Part shown: piece after piece, positions 26,880 to 36,436 of the stretch
Layout of the letters: every line of letters begins with the position of its first letter
Position numbering within the stretch: the first letter of the stretch is position 1
Assembly (NCBI GenBank): GCA_030539295.1
Contig: JAUNSJ010000027.1
Location: forward strand, 1 to 45,258
DNA length: 45,258 nucleotides
DNA from: Planctomycetia bacterium
Lineage (GTDB): Bacteria; Planctomycetota; Planctomycetia; Pirellulales; Thermoguttaceae
Direction of reading: 5' to 3'
Position numbers and translations under genes: made by a program
Notes under the pieces: generated by a model
What the model saw: only the letters and a program-made list of their open reading frames with translations
The model's database searches: none
Told to the model about the DNA's origin: nothing

Positions 26880-27491
26880 ATGGAACACGTAGCAAGTATG
26901 TTTATACAGGGAGTCTTTACGCAGAATCTGGCGTTGGTTCTCTTTTTGGGTATGTGTACGTTTCTGGCGGTGAGCAAGAAGGTCGAGACGGCCTTGGGGC
27001 TGGGCGTTGCGGTTGTCTTTGTCCAAGCCATAACGGTCCCGGTGAACTGTTTGATCTACAATTACCTTTTAAGGGAAGGTGCGTTGTCGTGGACGGGAGT
27101 GGAACTGTTTGCGAATCTTGATTTGTCCTTTCTGGCGTTCATAACCTTTATAAGTGTAATAGCCGCGATTGTGCAGATTCTGGAAATGTTTCTGGACCGG
27201 TTCGTACCGGCGTTGTATAACGCGTTGGGAATTTTCCTGCCGCTCATTACGGTGAACTGTGCGATTATGGGAGGATCTCTGTTCATGCAGCAGCGGGATT
27301 ACATGTTTGCCGACAGTTGCATGTATGGCCTGTTTTCCGGGATGGGCTGGGCCTTTGCCATTGTTCTGCTGGCGGGGATACGCGAGAAGCTTGAGTACAG
27401 TAAATCGCCGAAGGCCCTGCAGGGAATCGGAATGGCCTTTATGACCGTGGGCCTTTTGGCCATGGCCTATATGGTTTTTTCCGGAATGTGA
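26880..27491 (+). CDS. nqrE: Na+-translocating NADH:quinone reductase subunit E
   Basis: Six-helix membrane subunit, 203 residues, homologous to NqrD in inverted topology. Diagnostic are [22 protein letters not shown] and the [17 protein letters not shown] segment with the iron-ligating cysteine. It begins 12 bases after nqrD. Confidence 0.96.
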   Translation: MEHVASMFIQGVFTQNLALVLFLGMCTFLAVSKKVETALGLGVAVVFVQAITVPVNCLIYNYLLREGALSWTGVELFANLDLSFLAFITFISVIAAIVQILEMFLDRFVPALYNALGIFLPLITVNCAIMGGSLFMQQRDYMFADSCMYGLFSGMGWAFAIVLLAGIREKLEYSKSPKALQGIGMAFMTVGLLAMAYMVFSGM

Positions 27492-27576
27492 TCGTTGCGA
27501 GGAAGAGGAACAGAAGAACCGAGAAGGCGGCCTGGCAGTGCCTGGCTTGCCGCGGACGAGATAAAAAGAGGGTGTT

Positions 27577-28824
27577 ATGGACATCATAGAAAACATCGAA
27601 ATCATCGCGGGTGTGGCAGCGTTTCCAACGATTATTTTATTCTTGGTCATCCTGATTCTGGTGGCCAAGAAGATGCTGGTTCCGTCGGGTAACGTTGAGA
27701 TTGAGATCAACCACGATGCAAGCCGAACGCTAAGTGTGCCGACAGGCGGGAAACTGCTGGGCACTTTGGCGGATCAGAAGATATTCATCCCATCGGCGTG
27801 TGGCGGTGGTGGAACGTGTGGACAGTGTAAAGTTCGGGTTCTCGAAGGAGGCGGCGATATACTCCCTACAGAACGTGGTCACATGACCCGCAAAGAGATA
27901 AAACAGGGGACCCGTCTTGGGTGTCAGGTTGCGGTCAAGCAGAATTTAAAGATAGAGATTCCGCCGGAAGTCTTCTCGGTCCGGAAATGGGAATGCACCG
28001 TTCGGTCGAATAATAACGTGGCAACCTTTATAAAGGAGCTGGTTCTGGAACTGCCGGAAGGCGAAGAAGTTAACTTCAAGGCCGGAGGTTATATTCAAAT
28101 CGAATGCCCGCCGCATACGATTGAGTATAAGAATTTCGACATAGCGCCGGAATATCGGGGCGACTGGGACCGGTTCAATGTCTGGCGCTATAAGAGTGTT
28201 GTGCGAGAGAAGGTAACGCGAGCGTACTCCATGGCGAATTATCCGGAAGAGAAGGGGATAATCATGCTGAACGTTCGAATAGCGTCGCCGCCGCCGAAAG
28301 CGACGAACGTTCCGCCGGGAATCATGTCGTCGTTCATTTTCAATCTGAAGCCGGGCGACAAGGTGACAATAAGCGGTCCTTACGGCGAATTTTTTGTTCG
28401 GGATACGCCTGCGGAGAAGATTTACGTGGGTGGTGGTGCCGGCATGGCTCCGTTGCGGTCGCATATTTTTGAGTTGCTCAAGCACCACAAATCGGACCAG
28501 AAGATTTCGTACTGGTATGGAGCGAGAAGTCTTCGTGAGGCGTTTTACGTGGATGAATTTGAAGCCTTGGCGAAGGAATTCCCGAACTTCGAATGGCATC
28601 TGGCTCTTTCCGATCCGTTGCCGGAAGACAACTGGACCGGTCCGACCGGGTTCATTCACCAGGTGCTGTACGATGAATATCTCAAGGAGCACAAAGCGCC
28701 GGAAGACTGCGAATATTTCATGTGCGGACCGCCCATGATGACCGGGGCCGTTTTGACCATGCTCGATAATCTCGGAGTAGAGCGTGAAAGCATCTTCTTC
28801 GACGATTTCGGCGGAGGGAACTGA
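27577..28824 (+). CDS. nqrF: Na+-translocating NADH:quinone reductase subunit F
   Basis: NADH-oxidising subunit, 415 residues. It has an N-terminal membrane helix (about 8-32), a [2Fe-2S] ferredoxin domain with Cys 75, 81, 84 and 116 in the C-x5-C-x2-C...C arrangement, then a ferredoxin-reductase-like FAD domain ([11 protein letters not shown], the FAD-binding R-x-Y-S) and an NAD-binding domain ([23 protein letters not shown]). The C-terminal FDDFGGG is the family ending. It feeds electrons from NADH to the FMN subunits. Last gene of the operon, six bases before queC. Confidence 0.97.
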   Translation: MDIIENIEIIAGVAAFPTIILFLVILILVAKKMLVPSGNVEIEINHDASRTLSVPTGGKLLGTLADQKIFIPSACGGGGTCGQCKVRVLEGGGDILPTERGHMTRKEIKQGTRLGCQVAVKQNLKIEIPPEVFSVRKWECTVRSNNNVATFIKELVLELPEGEEVNFKAGGYIQIECPPHTIEYKNFDIAPEYRGDWDRFNVWRYKSVVREKVTRAYSMANYPEEKGIIMLNVRIASPPPKATNVPPGIMSSFIFNLKPGDKVTISGPYGEFFVRDTPAEKIYVGGGAGMAPLRSHIFELLKHHKSDQKISYWYGARSLREAFYVDEFEALAKEFPNFEWHLALSDPLPEDNWTGPTGFIHQVLYDEYLKEHKAPEDCEYFMCGPPMMTGAVLTMLDNLGVERESIFFDDFGGGN

Positions 28825-28830
28825 TTTGGA

Positions 28831-29541
28831 ATGCTGATGCAACGCAACGCGGTGGTACTGTTATCCGGGGGACTGGACTCGACGACGGTCTGTGCTATGG
28901 CCTGTCACGAGAATCGCCGCGTCTTTGCGCTTTCGTTCGACTACAATCAGCGGCACCGCGTCGAGCTGCAGGCGGCGCGTGAGGCCGCGAAGGCTTTTCA
29001 GGTGGCCGAGCACCTCGTTTTGCCGATCGACTTGTCCCTCTTTGGTGGCAGTTCTCTGACCGATCCGAATCTCCCTGTTGAGCGGACGGTCCCCTTGGAA
29101 GAGATTGGCCGGCATATTCCCTCTTCTTATGTGCCTGCCCGAAATACCGTTTTTCTTTCGCTTGCCTTGGCCTTTGCGGAGACGCGAAACGCGGAGGAAA
29201 TCTGGATTGGCGTCAATCGGATCGACTACAGCGGCTATCCCGACTGTCGGCCCGAATTTATTGCCGCTTTTGAAAACCTGGCCAATCTTGCGACGAAGGC
29301 GGCCGTGGAAAATGGCACACGATTCTCTATCGTAACTCCTTTACTTGACTTGACAAAAGGCGAGATTATCCGCCGGGGAATTGAGCTGGGCGTCGATTAT
29401 TCCACGACGCGAACCTGTTACTCCCCGGACCAGCAGGGGCGTGCCTGTGGCGTGTGTGAGTCGTGCCTGTTGCGACTGGCGGGTTTTCGGGACGCGGGCC
29501 TGACTGACCCGGCTCCTTATGCCAACGACCCTTTGGTCTAG
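28831..29541 (+). CDS. queC: 7-cyano-7-deazaguanine synthase
   Basis: Converts 7-carboxy-7-deazaguanine to preQ0 with ATP and ammonia, in queuosine biosynthesis. The PP-loop SGGLDSTT is at about 12-19, SSYVPARNTVFLSLALAFAE and IDYSGYPDCRPEFI are family signatures, and a zinc site is formed by the four cysteines in CYSPDQQGRACGVCESC. Length of 236 residues is normal. It lies six bases after nqrF and ten before the next gene, so it may ride on the nqr transcript; other queuosine genes are not in the window. Confidence 0.96.
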   Translation: MLMQRNAVVLLSGGLDSTTVCAMACHENRRVFALSFDYNQRHRVELQAAREAAKAFQVAEHLVLPIDLSLFGGSSLTDPNLPVERTVPLEEIGRHIPSSYVPARNTVFLSLALAFAETRNAEEIWIGVNRIDYSGYPDCRPEFIAAFENLANLATKAAVENGTRFSIVTPLLDLTKGEIIRRGIELGVDYSTTRTCYSPDQQGRACGVCESCLLRLAGFRDAGLTDPAPYANDPLV

Positions 29542-29550
29542 GGAGGAATC

Positions 29551-30945
29551 ATGGCGGACGTGCCAAGAGAAGGATTTTCGGACAGTGCCGATTCACGCGA
29601 TGCGGACTTTGGCGACGAAACGCGGGAGGAAGCTCTTGAAGTCAAGGGTAAGACGGTCTGTTTTTACGGCCAGTTAGCCGGCATGTCGCGTAAGAAGGCA
29701 TCAGGTCTGGTCCGGCGAGCAGGTGGCCGGGTCGCATCCGAGCTGCATGAGGGAGTCAATCTGATTGTTCTCGGGGAAGGTCGGCCTCTGGATAACGACT
29801 GGCGCGAACTGATTTTGCAATCGCACGCCTCTGCCCGAACGGCCTTTGAACGGGGTGCCATGGAAATCGTTACCGAGAGTCGATTATGGAAATGTTTTCC
29901 CGTTTCTGAACTCGACGATGTAACGGAGTCGGGTAGCTCTTTTGTTCAAGATGGCGGCGAATCGACGCTATACACGCCCTCCATGCTGGCCGAACTCGTT
30001 TCAATGCCGGTTCCTGTCATACTCCATTGGTATCGCAGTGGTTTGTTGCAAGCGGTCAGTCGCATGGCGAAATTGCCGTATTTCGACGCATTTGAATTTC
30101 TCGTTGCGCGTCAGATCAAGACTCTGCTTTCGGGTGAATTAACGGTCGATCAACTCGCGAAACGGGTATCGGCGTTTCAAAAGCGTTTCGGTGCCGATGG
30201 ACGTGTGATAATGAAACTCTCGCTGGCGGTGGATGGAAAAGACGTCTACTATCGTCAAGGGGATGTGCTTTATGACTGGCGTGGTCAGCCGCGGTTGGGA
30301 TTGGATGTTCAGGTTCAGCCGAGTACGATCGCGGTGCGTGAGCAGGAGAGCGGGCATGAGCGGGCCACGGAGGCATCGGCCGCTGCGGGCCAGCGAATCG
30401 TCGGTAGTGTGAGCGAGAATGCGTTTTCTTTAGAAGGCTTGTTTTTAGAGCAGGAAGGGGAGCGTGAGTTCGAGTTTCAAATGGGTCGTCAGGTGGTTCG
30501 CTGGTGTGAAGAGGCATGGCGTTCGCAGAAGGAAGGAGACCTGGAGAAGGCGATCGACTGCTATCGCGCGGCGCTCATGGCCGGGGGTGCAGACTCGGGC
30601 ATATCCTTTCAGTTGGCGGAACTTCTGGAGCAGCAAGATGAACTGGAAGCGGCCGCGGAACGCTATTATATGGTCCTGGAACTGGATGAGGAATATACAG
30701 ACGCTCGTATCGGTTTGGCGCGAGTCCTTGCCCAGCTTGATCGACTGGACGAGAGCACCGCCGCCTGGGAAGGTGTTTTAGCGGACAGTCCGGACAATGC
30801 GGAAGCTTATTTTGAATTGGGAAAAATCTTATATCGTCAAGGCCGGTTCGAAGAGGCGACGGTACAATTGCGTTATTTTCAAAGCCTTGAACCTGACAGT
30901 ATCCACAACCCCGAAATTGACCTGCTTTTGCGCGGCCAGGAATAG
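29551..30945 (+). CDS. BRCT-HTH-TPR protein
   Basis: A 464-residue soluble protein combining three modules. Residues about 30-115 look like a BRCT domain (KGKTVCFYGQLAGMSRKKASGLVRRAGGRVASELHEGVNLIVLGEG). About 138-200 resembles a MerR-type DNA-binding helix set (YTPSMLAELVSMPVPVILHWYRSGLLQAV). About 325-460 holds tetratricopeptide repeats with the pattern A-x-x-S-x-K-x-G-D-L-E-K-A-I-D-C-Y-R-A-A-L-M and further A-x-F-E-L-G-K-I-L-Y-R. GGAGG lies before the ATG and the gene starts ten bases after queC. This architecture is seen in planctomycetes but its function is unknown; DNA-linked protein assembly is a guess. Confidence 0.75.
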   Translation: MADVPREGFSDSADSRDADFGDETREEALEVKGKTVCFYGQLAGMSRKKASGLVRRAGGRVASELHEGVNLIVLGEGRPLDNDWRELILQSHASARTAFERGAMEIVTESRLWKCFPVSELDDVTESGSSFVQDGGESTLYTPSMLAELVSMPVPVILHWYRSGLLQAVSRMAKLPYFDAFEFLVARQIKTLLSGELTVDQLAKRVSAFQKRFGADGRVIMKLSLAVDGKDVYYRQGDVLYDWRGQPRLGLDVQVQPSTIAVREQESGHERATEASAAAGQRIVGSVSENAFSLEGLFLEQEGEREFEFQMGRQVVRWCEEAWRSQKEGDLEKAIDCYRAALMAGGADSGISFQLAELLEQQDELEAAAERYYMVLELDEEYTDARIGLARVLAQLDRLDESTAAWEGVLADSPDNAEAYFELGKILYRQGRFEEATVQLRYFQSLEPDSIHNPEIDLLLRGQE

Positions 30946-31174
30946 CGGGCGACGAACACTGACGTGGTCACTACAAAATTGAACATGTAAGGAACGAGAC
31001 AAGAAAGGCGAGGAATCAGGCCTTACAATAAAAGCCCTTTAAAGGCGAGTTGTGACCGGAGTCGCGACAAACTGGCAGAGCCGCGTGGTCGGAAATATGG
31101 AAGGAATCCAGAAAGCGACAAAGATTGTCTGTGCATGGTACTGCCGGCTGCCAACACCAACATGCTGTTTGAAT

Positions 31175-31534
31175 CTAACGCTTTAAGTATTTTATTCCGC
31201 ATAGGATGCCAATAATGACGACAGCTAAAAACAGTAAGTTGTAGCCGGCGCCAAAAAGTTGTAGTCTTCCATTTTCGTCGCTTCCGCCCCATAGGCAAAC
31301 GAGGACAATAATGCCAATGATCACGAAAGCAACGACAGGTGATCCTTCTTCCTTATTGGAATCCTTTTCAAATCGCAGACTCTTTATGGCTGCCGCCTTA
31401 CATTGCTTACCGTTTTTTTCGAGGATGGTTTCAGGAATTATGTGGCCTTTGGTTACATAGTCTTGTAATTCGGAAGCATTCACAGGACCTTGCTTTGTGC
31501 CATTACTGTCATAGAAATAAAGGTTTTTATCCAT
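31175..31534 (-). CDS. GYF_2-domain membrane protein
   Basis: A 119-residue protein with an N-terminal GYF_2 domain (about 1-55: the pattern YFYDSNGTKQGPVNASELQDYVTKGHI) that in other proteins binds proline-rich or peptide partners, then two membrane helices (about 67-85 and 93-115). Its ribosome site AAGGAG overlaps the stop codon of the preceding gene, three bases away, so the two are translationally coupled. AT content is clearly higher than in the neighbours. Role unknown. Confidence 0.7.
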   Translation of the reverse strand: MDKNLYFYDSNGTKQGPVNASELQDYVTKGHIIPETILEKNGKQCKAAAIKSLRFEKDSNKEEGSPVVAFVIIGIIVLVCLWGGSDENGRLQLFGAGYNLLFLAVVIIGILCGIKYLKR

Positions 31535-31537
31535 AAC

Positions 31538-32107
31538 TTACTCCTTCGGTTTTGTTTGTTCAAGGATTTTATTTTGATTCTTTACGATGCGAACGAGGAG
31601 GTAGATGACTGTTGCCGGAACACCAATACCTGTAAGCAATGAGGCAATAATAATTACAATAGTGATGGTTTGTTCAATATTTGCGGTTAACAGACAGATT
31701 AGTGCAATAGCACCTAAAACAAGTATTGTTAGAAGTGCGGTATTCGCGATTCTGTCTTGGACTGATAGAAATTCAATATTTTTAACACTTAACGCTTTGC
31801 ATCTACTGCCATTTTGCTCGAGTATTGTGTCTGGTTTTATTGTGGATAAACGAGCCATTTTTCGTATTTCTACGGACGAGAAAGGCCCTGTCTTGTGCCC
31901 CCTTTTATCAATGCAAAATATGTCGGCAATATTCTTGTCAATTTTAAAGAGCCCCGGCACGTCACCGGCCCGATGGAATTTATCCTCTTTTGCAAATATA
32001 GTCACGGGTGTGATTTTGCCTGATTTAATTAACTCGGCAATCTCTTCCTGAGCAATAGGACCCCATTTGGTACCGCTTACGTCGATGCAAAAAATGTTTT
32101 TTTCCAT
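31538..32107 (-). CDS. Membrane protein with two GYF_2 domains
   Basis: A 189-residue protein with two tandem GYF_2 domains (about 3-55: CIDVSGTKWGPIAQEEIAELIKSGKI; about 62-110: CIDKRGHKTGPFSSVEIRKMARLSTI) and two membrane helices (121-141, 146-172). It is the upstream partner of the one-GYF protein and probably a diverged relative, the tail segments also being similar in layout. GGGGATG precedes the start. Low GC compared with queC and the BRCT gene suggests a separate origin. Function not recognised. Confidence 0.7.
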   Translation of the reverse strand: MEKNIFCIDVSGTKWGPIAQEEIAELIKSGKITPVTIFAKEDKFHRAGDVPGLFKIDKNIADIFCIDKRGHKTGPFSSVEIRKMARLSTIKPDTILEQNGSRCKALSVKNIEFLSVQDRIANTALLTILVLGAIALICLLTANIEQTITIVIIIASLLTGIGVPATVIYLLVRIVKNQNKILEQTKPKE

Positions 32108-32810
32108 AACATCCCCACCCTTAAGTTTGATATTTCTTCGTTTCCCACATATTGAGCGTTTCTTTATATTTTAATCACGCCTGAACTTCTTGTCAAGATG
32201 CATTCAGAGAGCCTCATTAGAGTTTTGAAGTAGGACGCGTACCATACCCTTGTTGTGTTGTGAAAACAAGGTAAATTTACCCGCTTTGGCACACATTGCA
32301 ACCGATTTAAAAACGGAGGTCGGCGATCCATGTAGCCTCTATTGATGTATAAGTCGTTAGTATAGAACAATTTATATAATTGATGACATATTTCTAACGC
32401 CATGGGCCGGATTGTTTTATCGTGTTATGAGCGAGGAGGGAGCAGAGTGAAGGCCGAATCAGCCGTACTCCGCATCTGAAGCGTGTTTTCTTTTAGATGT
32501 GTTGTCCTTTTTTGGCATGATGTTCCTTTTATCTCTCTTGGCTGAACGAGGTGAAATAGAGACCGTCTGTTAGACAAAATAGGATTTGTTAAATAATACA
32601 ATAATATATTTATATACCACCATTATTGTTTTATTTGAAAATTGAATATTTTTTCTCTGTAATTTAATCATTTTTTGAAAGAATGTGCCTTTTTTGGAAA
32701 AATTCTGGTTTTTTGGGAAAAAGTGTGCCGTTTTTTGGCGGGTTGTGTTTATTATCTATGGAGTGTGGGTAGAATTGGGGATAACATACTCTATTGACAA
32801 GGCGTGAAAG
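32108..32810 (+). promoter_or_regulatory. AT-rich gene-free stretch with phased T6G tracts
   Basis: No convincing gene. Four T6-G tracts occur at 32671, 32690, 32709 and 32731, spaced 19, 19 and 22 bases, followed by AAA or GGG and twice by a preceding GTGCC. They lie 75-140 bases upstream of the sigma factor start and could be curved DNA or a regulator site. Confidence 0.4.
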
Positions 32811-33386
32811 ATGATATTTCCGATGGAAAAAGACACCAAGAGCAATCAGGCGCTAAAAGATAAGGCGACGGCGAAGTTCATGGAACTGACGCGGTACGTT
32901 CGATTTGTGGCGTATGAGAAGGCTCCGAGTCGTGATTTGGTGGGGGATATCGTTAACGATGTCTTTATTTACTTTGTTGAGCACGCGGACCGGTGGGACT
33001 ACACGCGGGATTTGCGGCCGGTCATTAAGGGGGTAACACATAATATCGCGTTACAACATTGGCGGAAGTACACACAAATGTTGCCGAAGACGTTGAGCGA
33101 AATTGCGGGTTTTTTGATTCGGAATGAGAATGGTAGTGAGGAGGACGAGTCCGTTTCGCACAAAGAACTGGAAGAGACGGCTCTTGAACTGTGCATGGCC
33201 AAGCTTTCGCCGCAGCACCGACAGATTCTCGTGGCCTTTTATTATCGCCGCATGAAGTTGTCGGAGATAGCACAAGAGATGCATATAAAATTGGGTACGC
33301 TTCAGAAGATGATCTGCCGCATTCGCATTGTACTTCGCGAGTGCATTGAAAAGGCGATTCAGGAAGGAGTCCTTCATGTTGAATAA
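32811..33386 (+). CDS. ECF-type RNA polymerase sigma factor (planctomycete group)
   Basis: A 191-residue sigma-70-like factor of the extracytoplasmic-function type. Region 2 is seen as FMELTRYVRFVAYEKAPSRDLVGDIVNDVFIYFVEHAD with DYTRDLRPVIKGVTHNIALQHWRK. Region 4 contains LSPQHRQILVAFYYRRMKLSEIAQEMHIKLGTLQKMICRIRIVLREC, the helix-turn-helix that reads the -35. It fits the planctomycete Rhodopirellula/Verrucomicrobium-type group. The stop codon overlaps the next gene by 11 bases. A second in-frame ATG at 32823 is a possible start. It probably drives the downstream surface module. Confidence 0.88.
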   Translation: MIFPMEKDTKSNQALKDKATAKFMELTRYVRFVAYEKAPSRDLVGDIVNDVFIYFVEHADRWDYTRDLRPVIKGVTHNIALQHWRKYTQMLPKTLSEIAGFLIRNENGSEEDESVSHKELEETALELCMAKLSPQHRQILVAFYYRRMKLSEIAQEMHIKLGTLQKMICRIRIVLRECIEKAIQEGVLHVE

Positions 33387-35175
33387 TCCTCTTGATCGCT
33401 ATATTCTCATGGACAAAAGTCTTTCCGGGACCTTAACGGAGGCCGAGGCGGAGGAACTCCTGGAACTGCTTCGGAAGAGTGAGTCGGCGCGTCGGGAATT
33501 TCTGCTCAACTCGCGTTGCGACTTTCTCCTTCGCGAGAAATATGACCTGCTTCGGGAAGTGGAGCAGGCGGAGAAAGGGGAAATGCCGGCGGAGGCTACC
33601 CGGTCCGAAGAACTGGAGGCGTTACGTCCGGGTGTTCCGCTGCCTGTAATACAGTCGGCAACCTCGGCGGTCATCTCGGCAGGAGAGTGGGATGAACTGG
33701 CTCGACTTCAGCGGCATGAAAAACCCTTTGCGGTGAATTCTGAACACTGGAGTACTGTTGTAACGCTGCTCGAGAGCAATCGCCGGATTCCGCTCAGAAT
33801 GACGTCGGATCCGGTTGCGAGTCCGAATTATTTTACGGCTGGTGCCTGTCTGTGGCGCTGGTGCCGGTGGCCGATGCGTCGTGAGTGGAAGGAATCGACG
33901 TTCCCTGTCTTTACGGCGTTAGGGGTTTTGATGGTTTTGGCCATCGTTGTGGGTATTGGAGTGCAACGCTATTGGAATCGGAGAGTCAGTACACCGTTCG
34001 ACGGTCTTGCTCGTATTCAGGAATCGATAGATGTGGTTTGGTCTTCGGAGCAGGAATCATTTGCTCGGGGGCAGATTTTGGAGTCGGAAAAGCTTTCGAT
34101 AAAAGAAGGTCTGCTCGCATTGGAGTTTGCGTCGGGTACTCGCGTCCTGCTAGAAGGGCCTGGTGACGTGATTTTGCATGACCCTGGTAAGATGTTTTGC
34201 TCTCGTGGCAGTATGAGCGTTACGGTACCGCGTCGGGCAACGGGATTTCAGGTCGAGACGCCGTTCGGACTGGTAACGGACCTTGGCACGCAATTTTTTT
34301 TGAACGTCTCGGAAGAGCACCCGCGATTGGACGTTGTCAAGGGAAAAGTGACGTTGGCGGATCGAACGGGACAGAGTATTCTTTTAACGACAAGTTTCGG
34401 CACGCGACTTTCGGAAAACCGGTTGCATGCTCCGCAACGAATTACGGAAACGGGGTATGTGAACGAAGAAAAGTTTGAAGAGAAGGTTGTAGAATATTCC
34501 AGGAGCAAGCGTAGCGAGCGAGACGCGGAGCTTGCGAAACGAATAGGTAAAGAAGGGATTATAGCCCTGTTTGATATGGAAAATTGCGACAAAGGACGGG
34601 AGATTCCGAACCTTGTAAAAGAGACGGACGCCATTGCCCCATATATAATTCGCTCTTCTTCGAGCTTTTCGGAAGGACCGTATTTCGGGACGACAGCGTT
34701 GGCGTTTGGCGACCGCAAGACGTCCGCGTCACTGCAACTTAAACGGAAATACAAGTCGTTGCGGTTGGAGACTTCATTGCGCGTTGATCGTTTGGAAAAC
34801 GAGGGGAATGTTATTCTGGCCAGTAACGATTTTTACCGGACGTCGGGTACCTTCGTCTGGCAGTTCCTGAAAGACGGGCGTCTACAGATTATTTTGCAGC
34901 AGGCCGATAACAAGACGGATACCTTTGTTACTCCGACTTCCTTATTAAGAAAGAAATTCGGGGCATGGAATACGTATTCCGTTGTTTTTGACGGAGACAA
35001 GAGACAAATAACGTTTCTCGTGAACGGTATGGTTGCGGCCATCCTGCCTTGGCGAAATCCGATTCCTCTTGACCCCGGTACTTGCCTGCTGGGTGATATT
35101 AAAACCGGTACGGACTCCCGTAATCAACGGTTCCTTACCGGAGCGATGGACTGGTTTGCCGTGTATGAAAACTAA
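33376..35175 (+). CDS. FecR/LamG membrane protein, likely anti-sigma partner
   Basis: A 599-residue single-pass membrane protein. The cytoplasmic N-terminal part (about 1-175; acidic-helix segment EAEAEELLELLRKSESARREF) is of the kind that contacts a sigma factor. A membrane helix follows (176-198). The periplasmic part holds a FecR-like domain (about 250-370; the pattern TGFQVETPFGLVTDLGTQFFLNV is characteristic) and a C-terminal LamG/concanavalin-like domain (about 415-599; DGKRQITFLVNGMVAAILPW). AGGAAGGAGT lies just before the ATG, inside the end of the sigma gene. Together they look like a signal transduction pair in which an extracellular polymer may be sensed through the LamG domain; that is inference. 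Confidence 0.83.
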   Translation: MLNNPLDRYILMDKSLSGTLTEAEAEELLELLRKSESARREFLLNSRCDFLLREKYDLLREVEQAEKGEMPAEATRSEELEALRPGVPLPVIQSATSAVISAGEWDELARLQRHEKPFAVNSEHWSTVVTLLESNRRIPLRMTSDPVASPNYFTAGACLWRWCRWPMRREWKESTFPVFTALGVLMVLAIVVGIGVQRYWNRRVSTPFDGLARIQESIDVVWSSEQESFARGQILESEKLSIKEGLLALEFASGTRVLLEGPGDVILHDPGKMFCSRGSMSVTVPRRATGFQVETPFGLVTDLGTQFFLNVSEEHPRLDVVKGKVTLADRTGQSILLTTSFGTRLSENRLHAPQRITETGYVNEEKFEEKVVEYSRSKRSERDAELAKRIGKEGIIALFDMENCDKGREIPNLVKETDAIAPYIIRSSSSFSEGPYFGTTALAFGDRKTSASLQLKRKYKSLRLETSLRVDRLENEGNVILASNDFYRTSGTFVWQFLKDGRLQIILQQADNKTDTFVTPTSLLRKKFGAWNTYSVVFDGDKRQITFLVNGMVAAILPWRNPIPLDPGTCLLGDIKTGTDSRNQRFLTGAMDWFAVYEN

Positions 35176-35230
35176 GGGTGTTTCGAGTGCGTGATTGAGG
35201 ACCACGCGAATGCGGAACAAAAAAATGTAG

Positions 35231-35255
35231 CAGAGGCTTTTTTAAAGAGGCTCTG
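35231..35255 (+). other. Small hairpin between FecR-LamG and DUF1559 genes
   Basis: CAGAG (35231-35235) pairs with CTCTG (35251-35255), and inner CTTT can pair with AAAG. No U run follows the 3' arm. It may stabilise or process the transcript for the strongly expressed DUF1559 gene. Confidence 0.3.
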
Positions 35256-35290
35256 TAGAAAAACAACAATTTTTCAACGGAGAAAACGAG

Positions 35291-36406
35291 ATGAGAACAC
35301 GACTTGGAAAACGGCTTGGCTTTACTTTGGTGGAGCTTCTGGTGGTCATTGCGATTATTGGTATATTAATCGCTTTGCTCCTGCCAGCGGTTCAGGCGGC
35401 GCGAGAAGCTGCGCGACGTATGGAGTGTACCAATAAGCTCAAACAGATTGGTATTGCGCTCCACAATTATCACGATGTTAATGGCAGATTGCCGCATTCG
35501 ACTGTGGCCGGGCACCGTGTGATGGGGGCGGTTCATTCCTGTCCGCTCGCAACTGGTTGGATAAGTTGGCAGTTCCGACTCCTGCCGCAAATGGAACAGT
35601 CGCCCATCTTTGATGCTCTGGACTTCAGCCAAAGTGAAATATGGACTACTGCAGAAAACAGAATTCTCGTGACAGAGACGATCAAAACAATGCCAGGTTA
35701 TATTTGCCCGTCACGCTCACTCGGTAGGGATAAATATGCAAAAAACAGATTTGACGACGACGGCAATGCCTATCTTTACAATTCGCCTTCAGATTACGCC
35801 GGGTGTATTGGCGATTATGGAAACGGCGTCGTCTCAGGAAGTGGCGCGGGCCGCACCTTTACCAATCCGGGCACGGCGGGCGGAACAGGAACGAATTTCC
35901 CCAATTATGGCCATCCGTATGATTCCATAACGGACTTGGGAACGTTCGCTTTCCTTGATATGGGAGGCAGTGTTGAGCTGTACAGCTATGCGACGCGAGG
36001 CATGTTTGCCCGTGGCGGTTACGCGCATAATTTCGCGGCGGTAATAGACGGGCTGTCGAATACCTTCTGTGTTGGTGAATCCATTGGTGGCTGCAATCCG
36101 CACAATGCGTTTCCTACAGAATCCTGGGCAACAACGGCTTGGCCGATTAATAAGGAGAAGAAATGGCTTAAAGAGCAATTCCTTTGGGTGCTGGGCAATC
36201 AGACGGGGTCGTCCTATAGTTTTGCAACGTTAAATGCGAAGTTGGTTGAGATGCGGAACTACGGGGCTTCGTTTTCCAGCGAGCACAGTGGTGGCGCGAA
36301 TTTCCTCCTTGGCGATGCTTCTGTCCGATTCGTAAGTGAAACGGTGAACGGCGATGTTTATCGCGCTTATGCCTCAGTAAATGGTGGCGAGACACAAGCT
36401 CTGTAG
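35291..36406 (+). CDS. DUF1559 protein with prepilin-like N-terminus
   Basis: A 371-residue DUF1559 member. N-terminus [28 protein letters not shown] with the REAARRMECT block, processing expected before the Phe. The conserved closing motif is SGGANFLLGDASVRFV. Glycine- and aromatic-rich central segments are usual for the family. GGAG lies eight bases before the ATG. It follows the FecR-LamG gene by 115 bases and precedes the small lipoprotein gene by 30. Its N-terminal block is nearly the same as that of the 6695-7816 gene, but the remainder differs, so the two are paralogues rather than copies. Confidence 0.88.
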   Translation: MRTRLGKRLGFTLVELLVVIAIIGILIALLLPAVQAAREAARRMECTNKLKQIGIALHNYHDVNGRLPHSTVAGHRVMGAVHSCPLATGWISWQFRLLPQMEQSPIFDALDFSQSEIWTTAENRILVTETIKTMPGYICPSRSLGRDKYAKNRFDDDGNAYLYNSPSDYAGCIGDYGNGVVSGSGAGRTFTNPGTAGGTGTNFPNYGHPYDSITDLGTFAFLDMGGSVELYSYATRGMFARGGYAHNFAAVIDGLSNTFCVGESIGGCNPHNAFPTESWATTAWPINKEKKWLKEQFLWVLGNQTGSSYSFATLNAKLVEMRNYGASFSSEHSGGANFLLGDASVRFVSETVNGDVYRAYASVNGGETQAL

Positions 36407-36436
36407 CACGATATTACAATTTATGGGATAAAGAGA

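Noticed and set aside
27946..28842. 298-codon minus-strand frame
   Set aside because: Antisense to nqrF, which shows all cofactor motifs.
32164..32403. 79-codon minus-strand frame
   Set aside because: No ribosome site, no family resemblance; lies in an AT-rich control region.
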